A DNA stretch of 64,000 nucleotides from contig OX326959.1 of the NCBI GenBank assembly GCA_946800325.1, positions 46,065,566 to 46,129,565 on the forward strand, in the 5' to 3' direction. The translations under genes were made by a program, and so were the position numbers. Source of the stretch: Luzula sylvatica. Its lineage: Eukaryota; Streptophyta; Magnoliopsida; Poales; Juncaceae. The notes under the pieces were generated by a model. That model saw only the letters and a list, made by a program, of their open reading frames with translations. It had not been told where the DNA came from and ran no database searches. Below are positions 47,860 to 59,089 of this stretch, one piece after another. Position 1 is the stretch's first letter, and every line of letters begins with the position of its first letter.

Positions 47860-48659
47860 GAATATGTTAAACTATACAATCAGTCAGAAATAGAATCAAT
47901 AATCGTGGTCGAAAAAAAGTTAAGAAGAAATTAAAAATCAAAGACAAAGACTCAGATCAAGAATCTATAAGGATTTATCAATGATAACCGGTAGAAGAAA
48001 CTACAAATCAAACAAAAGAGAATAGAAAACAAAGCCAATCATTTGCTTGCTTGATTTGGGGCTACTAAAAATCACTAATTATGATAAATACAAAAAATGG
48101 AGGAGAAACACTTACGTTCTTTTGTGGGTCCGGTAATGAATCTCACATCAACCATTGAAATCGTCCATTTAAGAGGTCTCAATCCACGGATTTAGAAGAA
48201 AACGTTCCACTCGAGTTCGGATTTCACATCTAGTCTCCCATTCAAACTATCTATTGAATAGAAGTTTGTTGTTGGTTGTCAACTATCTGGATGTAGGGCT
48301 TCTTTTGTGGGACATAATAGAGAGTATAGAGACAAAGAGCGGGAGAGAAGAAAGGGGGATTTACCGATTCGATTGTGAAAGGAGAAGGTGAATGTGAGGT
48401 GGAGGACAGAGAAGATAGGCGGAGATTAATATAGATGAGAATGTGTTGTGCTTAGATAATTTATTCCCTAAATTCGGCATACCGATTGAGATATACACCA
48501 TATGAAAATATCATATTCTGGATTTGTTATTAAATTGTGGACCGAGTTCATCTCGCATCATATTGAAATATTAACGTTGGATTATATTTTGTCTTTCTTA
48601 ACGTTAGGATTAAGATTTTTGAAATTTTTAGTACCCTTAGAAATTGAATTATGTTAATA

Positions 48660-48905
48660 ATCAGTTAATAAATAATATATTGATATTAAAATATTATAAT
48701 AAATAATACATATATATTAAATTATTATAATAAATAATATATTGATATTAAAATATTATAATAATTGTTGAAAATGATATTTTAATATCAATATATTATT
48801 TATTATAATATTTTAGTACTATATATTATTTATTATAATATTATAATATCATGTATTATTTATTTTTAATTTTTTTATAATATTTTAATATATATTCATT
48901 ATTTA
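48660..48905. repeat. AT-rich palindrome of the long unit (copy C)
   Basis: Inverted repeat centred near 48770, equivalent to 5904-5979. Confidence 0.75.
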
Positions 48906-50239
48906 TTAAATTATAGAAATTTAAAAAATAAAACAAAGGATACAATGGTTATTTTTTTTAAAAACATAATAAAAAGATAGGGGGTTTTTGAGAGAATCTA
49001 AAAAAGTTAAGGGGTTTTGAAGAAGTAAAAAATAGGGGTTTTTTGAGGGAATCTAAAAAAGATAGGGGGTTTTCTAAAAGTACAGGAGTTTTTTTTTCAT
49101 AATTTTCAAAAATGTTGGGAGATATTTGAAGAATTCCCCTTAATTTTTTACACAATATATTCAAGTTTTGAGAATTAAAAGAATGTGATCTATTAAAATA
49201 TGCAGAAAAGAATTGAGTCTATTAAAAAATTGCTTGACCCTCTAAATATAACCATTAGAACTCTGAATTTATAATTTTGGGCCTGTCAGATTAATTGGGC
49301 TTACATGTTCAATTCTTCCGAATCAAACTCTATTTTATCAAATATATATGAAACATGTCATTCATATATAGAACTACAAGTGAAACTATAAATAGAGCTT
49401 AATGAATCACATCCTGACTTCAACAGAAATAAAAAGAAAATCTAATTTGAACTCTTATTAAACAAAATTAATACTATCATCAGACACTGATTATAATATT
49501 AATTAGAAACGTACTTAAATCCAGGGTTACAAAATTTTTTTTGGCTAAATCAATTAATCATATTGATGCTAAATCTTAAATCAGATATTTTATAAAAGAA
49601 ATCGGTTTTCTAGGGCATGATTTTTTTTTTAATTAAAGGGATATGAGATGAACCATCCAAAAAATAGCTTAGTAGACCTAGAACGAGGCCACCAGAATGT
49701 TCATTTGTTTGTTTCAATTTGTTTCAATATTACTTTTACTTTCTATTTCATACTTCATACTTGGTAGCAATGGAAAAAGACAAAAAAAAATTGATGTGGT
49801 CAAAGTGAAAGAATCAAACTCAAACTGAAACCCCTTTCTGCATAGGGCTTCTTATTGTTAATTTTCTTCTAGGGTTATCGATGCAATTTCCCAAGATTGT
49901 GACAAATGGTCTTGAAACTGAAACCTACTACCATTCAAACACATACCCATAAATTGCGATCCTTTCTTCACTAATCCAGCTACATTCTTTGAAATTACAC
50001 ACAAAAAACTCAAATTAAAAAATATAAAAATATAAATTATATTATAATGTTACGAACTTATAAACTGATTAGTATGTTAATAACTCAATATATATTTAGT
50101 AACTCAGTACATATGAACAACCATTCAAACACATAAATCCTGATGTGGATACTACCAAGATAGGTAATCTCAGCTAGTATTTTATTTTTTATTTTTTTGT
50201 TGCAAAAGATAGGTAATCAAATTCTAATTTCATTCTTAA

Positions 50240-50768
50240 CGGTCAAAAAATCTGAATCCAAATCTAATTCCAACGTTAATATTTCTTCATATTAAACCAA
50301 ACACACTCGGTCCACGATTTAATTGGAACAAAAAACTTATCATTACCATACGGTGTATATATCAAACTTGTACACCGAGTTTGGGAACGGTGTAAACTAT
50401 TCTAACATCGCTAACAATAAATAGAGCACTGGCACCTCTCTTCTTCTCTGTGGTCCCCAAATATTATTCCTTCTTTCTTGTCTCTTCTCTGCCTTCTCCC
50501 TTCTTTCTTGTCTCTTCTCTTCCTTCTCCCTCACAAGTCACAATCCAAAAAACAATGGAGATTGGAGAAACCAGGGATCCGCATACTTAACAAAGAACTT
50601 CTTCCTCTGTTTCCGTCCGATTGTGCTTCTTGTCCATGTTTTTTGTTCCTTACCCTAGACGGAGTGCTGTCTGACTGGTAAACGGGAAGAGCACGAAACA
50701 ATAATTTTCGTGGTTGGAGGACAGACAGATTTTCCAGATTGCTTCATATGCACACATAAGGATGTAAG
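50240..50768 (+). promoter_or_regulatory. Arm-2 promoter and first-exon-like leader (copy C)
   Basis: Equivalent to 7195-7697. It holds ccaacgttaatatttc, actcggtccacgattta, cggtgtatat, a TATA-like aataaatag, a CT-rich leader with a local duplication of ccttctttcttgtctcttctct, and a donor-like atgtaagtg near 50762. Activity is inferred only. Confidence 0.4.
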
Positions 50769-51485
50769 TGATTCTCGTCCACATTTTATTTGTATTCTCT
50801 TTGATCTGTTCGGATTTGAATTGATTTTGTTGATTGGGTGGAGATTTGGGGACGATCTTGGTTCATGGTTTTGTTAAATGATGAATCAAGCCAGTAATTG
50901 TTTCTCTTAGTTTTTATTTTCGTTTTCTGGTTAATTGTTTTGGTATTTCTCTTGACAAGCCATACACTCGAGCATTTCTTGTCAATTTTGCATCGAATAC
51001 AAATATTTGATAAAGTCAGGGCCGGTCCCGACAAATTCGTTGCCCTAGCCCAAATTATTCAAAGAAGCTTAATATTATATAAAGTGATGCCCTAACAATT
51101 TATAGAAAAAAAACACAAAAATACTTAACAATAATTGAGTTTTCTACAAAATAATTAGATAATCTTAATCTGACATATTTCTAAAATACCAAATGCACAA
51201 CAAAATACTTTCAATATTCTCAACAAAATGACAACAAACAACAAAAAGAACTCAAGAAAATACACTTCTTCTTGCATTTTTCGAGGCAAATTCTTCTATC
51301 AACTCATCGTACGTTAATTTATCCAAAAAATCTTTTTCAATTGAGATCATGGCTAAACCACTCAATCTCTCTTGTGACATGGTTGTTCGAAGATATGTTT
51401 TTATTAGTTTCAACTTCGAAAAGCTTCTTTCGGCAGACGCAACGGTAACCGGTATAGTCAATAAAATTCGGTAGGCCACCCAAAC

Positions 51486-53191
51486 TGTCACACCCCAAAA
51501 ATAAAATGGGAAAGGGTGCGGCAACCCGCCAGTATACAACTCGTATACCATAGGCTCTTATATGATAAATTCACAAAAACATAAATACCACAACTCGAAA
51601 ACAACGACACACGCAGATATATACATGCATCACCATAACATATACACACGAACACAAAGAAACCTAGCGGAAGCATATAAACACAAACGCGACATAACCA
51701 AACACCAAAACTAAACAAGATGTCGCATAAACAAAAGGCTCGCTGGCCAGAAACGGAAGTAAACAAATATACACAATATGGAGGTTCCGCGATGAAAACG
51801 AAACCGTCGTACTCACACTCTAGACACCCGCTGCCCCGGAAAATCTGTCCACCGTACCTAGACTCAAAACATTCAAATAAAATGGTTAGTCACGGAAGTG
51901 ACTAAGTGAGTGAGTTTTGAGCCTAGCTTATTAAGATCGACCTTTTACATGCTAGTCAAAAACCTCGCTCAAAATAATCGAAATCATAAATCATATATGT
52001 ATATAAATACTTCTCAAAGTACTTGCCCCGGCTTTTCGAAATCAAAATCACTTACCTTCATACATAATCATATACATACTAATACTTTTACCGGGGTGAG
52101 GGCGCAAATAACACTCGACTGAAGTGCCAACCCCGAGTGGATAGCGAATCACAAACGGGCTGGAACATAACATAAGCTCGGGAAGCGCGAATTCCCTACA
52201 AAAAAATGAGCTAGCGACGGATATCCATGCGCCACAGCCAGACCCCACCATAAAGAGGGCGCCACGGGGTCGGGACTTTGCACTACATCAAGTTTGCTAC
52301 GCAATTCCCTCCATAGAGCGCCACGGGGTCACGCGACACTACACCTATCAAACTAAAACATACCGGAGGAGCCGCGTATGTACACATAGGACCCTCTTTC
52401 AAAACCGTAAGCCCGGCTTACGTTTTATCAAATTCTACATACATATATATGATCAAATCTACATAATATATATTTTGTTGAGGTAACACGGTTTTTAAAG
52501 CAAAATACGGATTTGTAAAGCGAGAACCCTAGACTATCAAGTAAGGTCTAGAAACGCTCGTAATTGGATTCTTAATAAGAGAGAAGTGAAAGTAGCACTC
52601 ACTTAATGGAAAGAAACTCGACAAATAAGAGATTAACCGAAACGACGCAGAAAATAGAGCAACTCGAAACGTCGATGAAATCCTTCTTTTGATCTCGCCA
52701 ACTCGTACAACTCAACCTCTCGAAGATGATGACACTTTTCGTTTTGCGAAATCTCCTCTTTTCCTTGCTTTCTCCTATTTTTCTCTCTTGTTTTCCTTAG
52801 GGTTTCATGAGTTTTAATGAAGGCAATGGATGGATGGAGAGAGACAACAAGCTGGCCGACTAAGTAGTTAGTGGAATTGTACTTTACATACATAACCCCC
52901 TACTTTGATATAATTCCTAATAATTCAATTTACACCTATTTGAGGCTTATTTTGCAAACTCTATTTATTTGTGTTATTAATGGTTGGGTAATTATGCAAT
53001 TAAGTCCCTATCATATATATATTTAAATAACCATAAAAATGAAATTACGATTATACCCTTTTGACAACTTTGACGCATAAGGAGTCGGTTTTGATCGTGG
53101 AACGAATCGTATTTAACATGGGTCTTATATTCTGGGATTTTAGAACTAATATTCCACAAATAACAAAACCCTATTTTTGATATTTATTACA
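51486..53191 (-). mobile_element. Solo LTR (1706 bp) inserted in the hAT transposase gene
   Basis: Starts TGTCACACCCC and ends TATTTATTACA on the plus strand, so it has TG...CA ends. It is flanked by the 5-bp duplication caaac at 51481-51485 and 53192-53196. There is no internal domain, primer-binding site or second LTR, so it is a recombined solo LTR. The minus-strand end ...ttttggggtgtgaca resembles the 3' ends of Ty3/gypsy LTRs of plants and suggests minus orientation; this family call is from memory. Internal gcgccacggggtc occurs at 52259 and about 52317. Confidence 0.85.
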
Positions 53192-55261
53192 CAAACCGCT
53201 TGAAATCCCCCTTCTTTTACGTAAGATCGAATAAAGTTAAGGATGTCAATCGATTTCGAAATTTCTTTCGGCAATATTAGGACTAGTTGTTTAAGCTCTT
53301 GAAATAACTCATCTCCATCAATATCATTGCGTCCATCATGCTCCAAAAATATTTGAAGTTTTTTGCAATCCTCTTTTAGTTTCTCCTCACAAATATTTTT
53401 GAATTTCGCGTTACATAAAAACCCAAATATTTCTTCATATTGTTTAAATTGCCGAAATCTGTCTTCAAGCGAGATACGAGCTTTATCTATAATATAGAGA
53501 AAATATTCAACTCTAAATTTCTCCTTTAATGAGCGACTTTCAGAAGCATCATCATTTATCACGTCCTCATCAAATTGTTTTTTCCTTCGAATCTGTCTTT
53601 TCTTTTTAAAATCTGGATCGGTTATACCAATTTCAAGAGCAAGTTTTTTAGCTTCATTCATCGAGTCTTCAAAACCCTTTTCTCTAAATATTTTAAAGAA
53701 GTCAATTAATTCTTCTATTTTTGTGCTTGCTTCTTCAATATCCATCTCTTCTCGTTGAAGAATTTTGCTAACTTCATTAACTTTGTCCAAGATTTTGTAC
53801 CAAATACATAGGCTAATCAAGAATTCAAAATCCTCCAGAACATTGAGGCACAATCCTTTAGCTTCGGACATCACCATATCATCATGTTTAGAAATATTTG
53901 AAAGTTCAATTAATGCATCTCTTAAATATGGCCCTTGGCTTCTTACGGCTCTAACACTCTCAATGTGACTTTCCCAACGAGTTGCCGATAATGGTTTTGG
54001 TGTCAAGCCCTTCACATATTTTCGAAGAACATCCCATCGACGAGTTGAACCCGAAAACAACGTATAAATCCTTTGCATATATGCAAAAAAATCTCTTGCC
54101 TTTACACATGATTTTGCCATATCACATAATGTAAGATTTAAACTATGGCATCCACACGGAATATATAATGCTCGAGGATTTTTATCAAGTATTCTTTTTT
54201 GCACACCTTGATTGCTTCCTTTCATGTTGGCACCATTATCGTAACCTTGCCCCCTAATATTATCAATGTCGAGTTTAAGATGAATCAACTCCTTTTTAAG
54301 ACTTTTGTAAAGACCACGACCTGATGTATCGGCAACCTTTATAAACCCAAGAAAAAACTCCTCCACTTTTACTCTATTTTCATCCTCCACATCTACACAT
54401 CTTATTACGATGGACATTTGTTCTACATGACTTAGATCCGGAGTACAATCCAGTATAATTGAAAAATATTTTGCTTTTCCAATTTTTATCAAAATTTTTC
54501 CTTTAATCTCATTTGCCAACAAGATTATCAATTCATTTTGAATTTTATGGCTAAGATAATGATTTTGAATTTCTTTATCAACCACGCGTCGCAAGTGGTC
54601 CTGCATAATGGGATCAAATTCGGCAACAAACTCAATAAGTTGACAAAAAAGTCCATTATTTTTATCATAAATCTTCTCATTTGTCCCTCGAAAAGGCAAA
54701 TTATTACGCGCAAGGGTTTTTACAACCCCAATTATGCGGGTAAGTATTTTCTTCCAACGGACTCTCTCTTGCTCGATTAGATTCTCCATTCTTTTATCAA
54801 TAGTCGCTCCTTGTTCGAGTCCTCCTTGTAAGTCCACCCATCTGACCACATTGGCAATATGATCGCCATTTCTTTCATGTTCTCTGAGTTTGGTTGGAAG
54901 ATTGTGCCAATCTTTAGTTCCTTCTTGAGTCAAACTTGTTGCCATTGGTTTATCTTTGAATAATTTACAACAAAAACAAAAAACCCTATCCAACTCATTC
55001 GAATACACGAGCCATTTTCTTTCATGCATCTCACCATTAGCAAGATGGCGAGTATAGTGATTGGAAGAGAAATGCCTTCCACGAGTAGCTTCTTTGGGGA
55101 ATGCATCATTTTCTTTTATAATTTTAATGGGGCCTCGTTTAACCAATAAAATTCTTTTTGCATCGTTCATTTCTGTCCATAATCCGGGATCATAATTAAC
55201 CTCTACGTCCTTTTCAAGGTTTAACACACCGCCATCCACAACACTAAAATTTTCACCATTA

Positions 55262-55490
55262 GTCCCCTCCCTAATTTCTTCATTGATAACTTCATTATTT
55301 TCATTACCCCCCTCTCTACCTTCTTCATTGCGCTCCTCCCTAATTTCTTCATTGATAACTTCATTATTTTCATTACCCCCCTCTCTACCTTCTTCATTGC
55401 GCTCCTCCCTAATTTCTTCATTGATAACTTCATTATTTTCATTACCCCCCTCTCTACCTTCTTCATTGCGCTCCTCCCTAATTTCTTCTT
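55262..55490 (-). repeat. 69-bp in-frame tandem repeat in the transposase gene
   Basis: Three nearly identical 69-bp units encode EEIREERNEEGREGGNENNE-type 23-residue repeats and keep the frame. They sit between the basic N-terminus and the zinc finger. A flexible acidic linker is plausible. Confidence 0.85.
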
Positions 55491-56694
55491 CATGTCCCTC
55501 TCCAAATTCTTCATCATGCCCATCCTCCATAATTTCTTCAACTTCTAAAACAACATCGGGTCGACTCGAGCAACTTTCTTTTTGTCTCTTAGCATCAAAT
55601 AGTTTCAAGACGGAACCGGCAAGAGATTTTTCCAATTCACATTTTCGTTGTTTTGCCTTTCTATTTTGAGCTCCGGAATTTTGTTTGCGTTTTTCATTCG
55701 TCATTTCAATTTGTTCTGCACAATAAAATAAAATGAGTTATTTGGTAATAAAATAGATCTTTCAAGTTTCAATCAGTACATAATTTAATAGAATACCTTT
55801 TTTAATTGGTTTTAGAGAAAGAAAAAACAATCTCTTCTTGTTTCTTTAGTTTTTTATCTAACAATAATATCATCGAACACCTTATCTACATTGCAAAATA
55901 ATAAATTAGAGAATGAACAAACAAAATATTTCCATTCATCACTCATCAAAATCAAAAAAAGATCAAGAACAAAAAACAAAATAAGGCAAAATAAGGGCAA
56001 AAAAATGAAGAGGGGAAATCACCTCGCGTGAAGACCAAAAGCCCCTGTTGAAACTTGAAAAATAAAATGACAGTGAGAGAGAGAGAGATGAGTAACAACA
56101 AATATTTGTATTTTTATCATTAGTAGGCTTTAAAAGCCATAAATAGGGTGGTGAAAGTTGGGCTTTATTCTCTTATTTCTTTCCTATTTTCAATTACTAA
56201 AGACTACACAAGTATAAAAAAACTTGGGCTGAAAAAAAAAACTTACTTGTTATATATATGGTGATAGTATTACATATATGATGCCCTCTAGCCCATTGTT
56301 GCCCTAGCCCAGGGGCTTGCTGGGCTTGCCTCTGGGCCGGGCCTGGATAAAGTCCTCATGGATTATTGATAAATCTGAGTTCATGATTTGATTGATTTTA
56401 TAGTTTTCAACGTTTTTATAGTTTTGGACGAAGTTTTTGCAGTCACTAATTTTGGGACAAGTTTTCATTCTCATTTTTTGTCTGAACTATGTATGAGTAC
56501 TCAGATCTTCCATCTCATCTTGCTTTGTTTCGTTAAAACCCTCAATAAATTGTTTTTTGGACTTTCAGCCTTTGAATCATCATAACCATCTCTGTTTGTG
56601 ATTAATTTTGTAGTTTGACACACACCTTTGATTGATTTTGTAGGTTTTACAAGCACTAATTTAAGTTTTACGCCATCTCTGTCTGTGCTTTCAG

Positions 56695-56772
56695 GCTTTC
56701 AAGCTCTTAGATTTCCCACCATGACTTCATGCGAATTTTGTGATGCTGTGGAGATGAAAGCTGAAGGACAAG
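56695..56772 (+). other. Exon-like segment with splice-site consensus (copy C)
   Basis: Preceded by a pyrimidine-rich tract ending tttcag and followed by acaag|gtaaca. It contains ATG at 56721 and a short Cys-containing frame (MTSCEFCDAVEMKAEGQ). A 72-bp intron-like spacer ends in gtgcacag|atgg at 56844, where another short frame (EKLDDQIDLPRH...) begins. The same layout, inverted, is in copies A (interrupted by copia) and B. Direct joining reads into a stop quickly, so it is a gene remnant at best. Not recognised. Confidence 0.35.
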
Positions 56773-57024
56773 GTAACAAATTTGAAATTAATTAATTTAA
56801 TTTGTAAGTATTCAATCTAATTTATTTTCACTCAATGTGCACAGATGGAAAAATTGGATGATCAAATCGATTTACCGAGACACAACTGCGGCATTCGATA
56901 CAAGAAATTTCGAAGTGTCGAGAGAGAACCAACTTGCATGCGCGCACTCCTCTGTTTGTGTCTTTGTACATGTGCCACTGTGTGTGTTTATTTTTGTGTT
57001 TGTGCAATATGTCTATTTGTGTGT

Positions 57025-57132
57025 GCATAGTCACTGTATGTGTGTATTGTATGTGTGTGTGGTGTGTGTGTGGTGTGTCTATGTGGTCTCTGTATGTGTG
57101 TATTGTGTATGTGTGTGTGTGTGCATGTATGT
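57025..57132. repeat. TG-rich microsatellite tract (copy C)
   Basis: Interrupted TG repeats (tgtgtgtattgtatgtgtgtg and similar), the reverse-strand equivalent of the CA tracts of copies A and B. Confidence 0.9.
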
Positions 57133-57140
57133 GATTCCGG

Positions 57141-58127
57141 CTCATGTGAGGCCGGGCCCGGGGGAAGGGGTCGGGCCCAAGCGGGCCTGGCCCGGCGGAG
57201 GGGGTCGGGCCCAAGCGGGGCCCGGCCCGGGGGAGGGGGTCGGACCCACGCGGGGCCCGGCCCGGTGCAGGGGGTCGAGCCCACGCGGGGCCCGGCCAGG
57301 GAGAAGGGGTCGGGCCCATGCGGGGCCCGGCCCGGTGGAGGGAGTCGAGCCCACGCGGGGCCCGGCCAGGGAGAGGGGGTCGGGCCCATGCGGGGCCCGG
57401 CCCGGTGGAGGGGGTCGGGCCCACACGCGGCCCGGCCCGGGGGAGGGGGTCGGGCCCACGCGCGGCCCGGCCCGGGGGAGGGGACGGGCCCACTCGGGGC
57501 CCGGCCCGGGGGAGGGGTCGGGCCCACGCGGGGGCCGGCCCGGGGGAGGGGTCGGGCCCACGCGGGGGCCGGCCCGGGGGAGGGGGTCGGGCCCACAGGG
57601 GACCCGGCCAGGGGGAGGGGTCCGGCCCACAGGGGGCCCGGCCCGGGGGAGGGGTCGGGCCCGCTCGCGGCCCGGCCCGGGGGAGGGGGGCGGGCCGATG
57701 AGTGCCCGGCCCGGGGGAGGGGGTCGGGCCCACGCCGGCCCGGCCCGGGGAGGGGTCGGGCCCTGCCCGGGAGGGGTCGGGCCCGGGCCGTGCCCACGCG
57801 GGCCCTGCCTGCCCCGGGAGGGGTCGGGCTCGGGCCGGTCCCACGAGGGGACAGGCACGGGGGAGGGGGTCGAGCCGACGAGGGCCCGGCACGGGGTAGG
57901 GGGTCGGGCCCACGCGGGGCCCGGCTAGGGGTGAGGGGTTCGGGCCCACGCGGGGCCCATCCCGGAGAGGGGAGCGGGCCCACGCGGGCCCAGCCCGGGG
58001 GAGGGGGGCGGGCCCACGCGGAGCCGGCCCGGCGGAGGGGTGCGGGCCCACGCGGGGCCCGGCCAGGGGTAGAGGGGCGGGTCCACGCGGGGCCCGGCCC
58101 GGGGGAGGGGTCGGGCCTACAAGGGCC
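57141..58127. repeat. GC-rich ~35-bp minisatellite, copy C
   Basis: About 28 monomers of the same family, here G-rich on the plus strand (cccggcccgggggaggggtc-type with ggcccacgcggg). The array ends abruptly at the border with unrelated sequence (aatttttgaacg). Long ORFs in it are repeat artefacts. Confidence 0.9.
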
Positions 58128-59089
58128 CGAATTTTTGAACGTTGGACGAAAAGATGGCTCTTCTCCGGTTCGTACGGGACTGGACGAAGCAATCCATGGG
58201 ATGTAAACTGAAATTGACATTTGCCGTTTGCGTTGCTCTTTGACCCAGATTCTTAACATTACGGGACGTTCTTGTTAATTTAAGAGATCCTCTCCAGTTC
58301 ATTTTTTACCCTTTGTCAGAAACACCCCTGAGAGTCACAAATTTATGTTTTACCACTGGTTTTTTCTCTAATTATAAATCATATCTGAACCTGATTAAAA
58401 TCGACTATGTATAAATGGTCGCAATATAGAACGAGAACGTTCTCTATACCACTCGTTTCAAAATCCCAAAATGAAAAATCAGAGAATATAATATAATTAG
58501 CTATAAACCCGTAAAATTATACAATTACAATTTTGCCCTCGGACATTCAGATAAATCGCCAAAATATTCGCCAGATTTTCCAAGGGTTCGAGTAGCAGCT
58601 AATACCTAAACATACTGAAAAGAAATTGAGAAATTTACAAAAAAAACATTCTATATTTTAAAATATTGGAGTAAATTTCATATTTTTATTTTAAAAGGAC
58701 AAGTTTGATATTTTAAATTTTAAGAATGATTTTTACTAACTTTTTAGTTAACTAGTAAAATTGTGGGCGCTTTACAGTGAATTTTTGTCATGTAACATTT
58801 TAATATTTTTTTGCTGCATATTATTTTGAATTTCATTTCTGATGTTCTCTTACTTTTTACTTATTTTCTTAATAAACAGAACATAACCAAACATATTGAT
58901 TTAAATAGACGAAAGTAAAACAAACAAAAATTGAACACATATTTGGAAGGTAAAATAACTAATATTATTATCATGCTTACAAACCAACATATTACAGCAA
59001 ATGCAAAACAAATCAAATTGTGCGCTAATCTAAAACATATAATTAAACCTCCCCACAACTAATATTCAAAATATTAAAAAGAATATGAA
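58128..59089. other. Unclassified sequence right of copy C
   Basis: AT-rich apart from the first 150 bases. No ORF, terminal repeat or similarity to the rest of the window noticed. Confidence 0.5.

Larger units (their letters stand above)
51252..55704 (-). pseudogene. hAT transposase split by an LTR insertion
   Basis: The main part is 53197-55704 (about 836 residues from ATG at 55704). The C-terminal part is 51252-51480. Domains in order: a basic N-terminus (KRKQNSGAQNRKAKQRK, a likely nuclear signal), an acidic region with three 23-residue repeats, a TTF/MYM-type zinc finger (CFCC near 245 and downstream His), DUF4371, and the RNase H-like core with candidate acidic residues D419 (LDCTPD) and D489 (GQGYDNGAN). 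CGCHSLNL and SATRW follow. The separated segment has the hAT dimerisation signature (AYRILLTIPVTVASAERSFS). The last 16 codons of the long ORF come from the inserted LTR. Removing the LTR and one TSD copy would restore the frame, so the LTR is the only gross lesion seen. Similar plant proteins are annotated as zinc finger MYM-type protein 1-like. Confidence 0.9.
51017..56345 (-). mobile_element. hAT transposon (zinc-finger/DUF4371 type), disrupted
   Basis: 5329 bp inserted in copy C. Copy 1 shows the empty site (...gataaagtcctcatgg near 7937). Flanks are the perfect 8-bp duplication gataaagt at 51009-51016 and 56346-56353. Ends CAGGGCCGGTCC and, inverted, CAGGCCCGGCCC form short TIRs. The subterminal ttgccctagccc occurs near both ends. 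It encodes one transposase on the minus strand and contains a later solo LTR (51486-53191) inside that gene, so it is probably no longer autonomous. Confidence 0.92.
44950..58127 (+). repeat. Long repeat unit, copy C (with hAT insertion)
   Basis: Same direction as copy 1. From left to right: outer flank, old solo LTR, arm 1, AT palindrome, purine block, arm 2, hAT insertion (51017-56345), exon-like part, TG tract and GC minisatellite. It stops at the minisatellite edge and lacks the 1.46 kb flank present beyond it in copies A and B. It provides empty sites for the Helitron, the MULE MITE and the copia element of copy A. The left limit is approximate. Confidence 0.8.

Noticed and set aside
51486..53191. 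Interpreting the gap in the hAT transposase as an intron
   Set aside because: A phase-compatible GT-AG pair can be drawn, but the borders show TG...CA ends and a 5-bp caaac duplication, and removal of one TSD plus the segment restores the frame exactly, which an LTR insertion explains better.
56828..58259. Long ORFs (up to 454 codons) through the copy C minisatellite
   Set aside because: Same repeat artefact, overlapping open frames on both strands.
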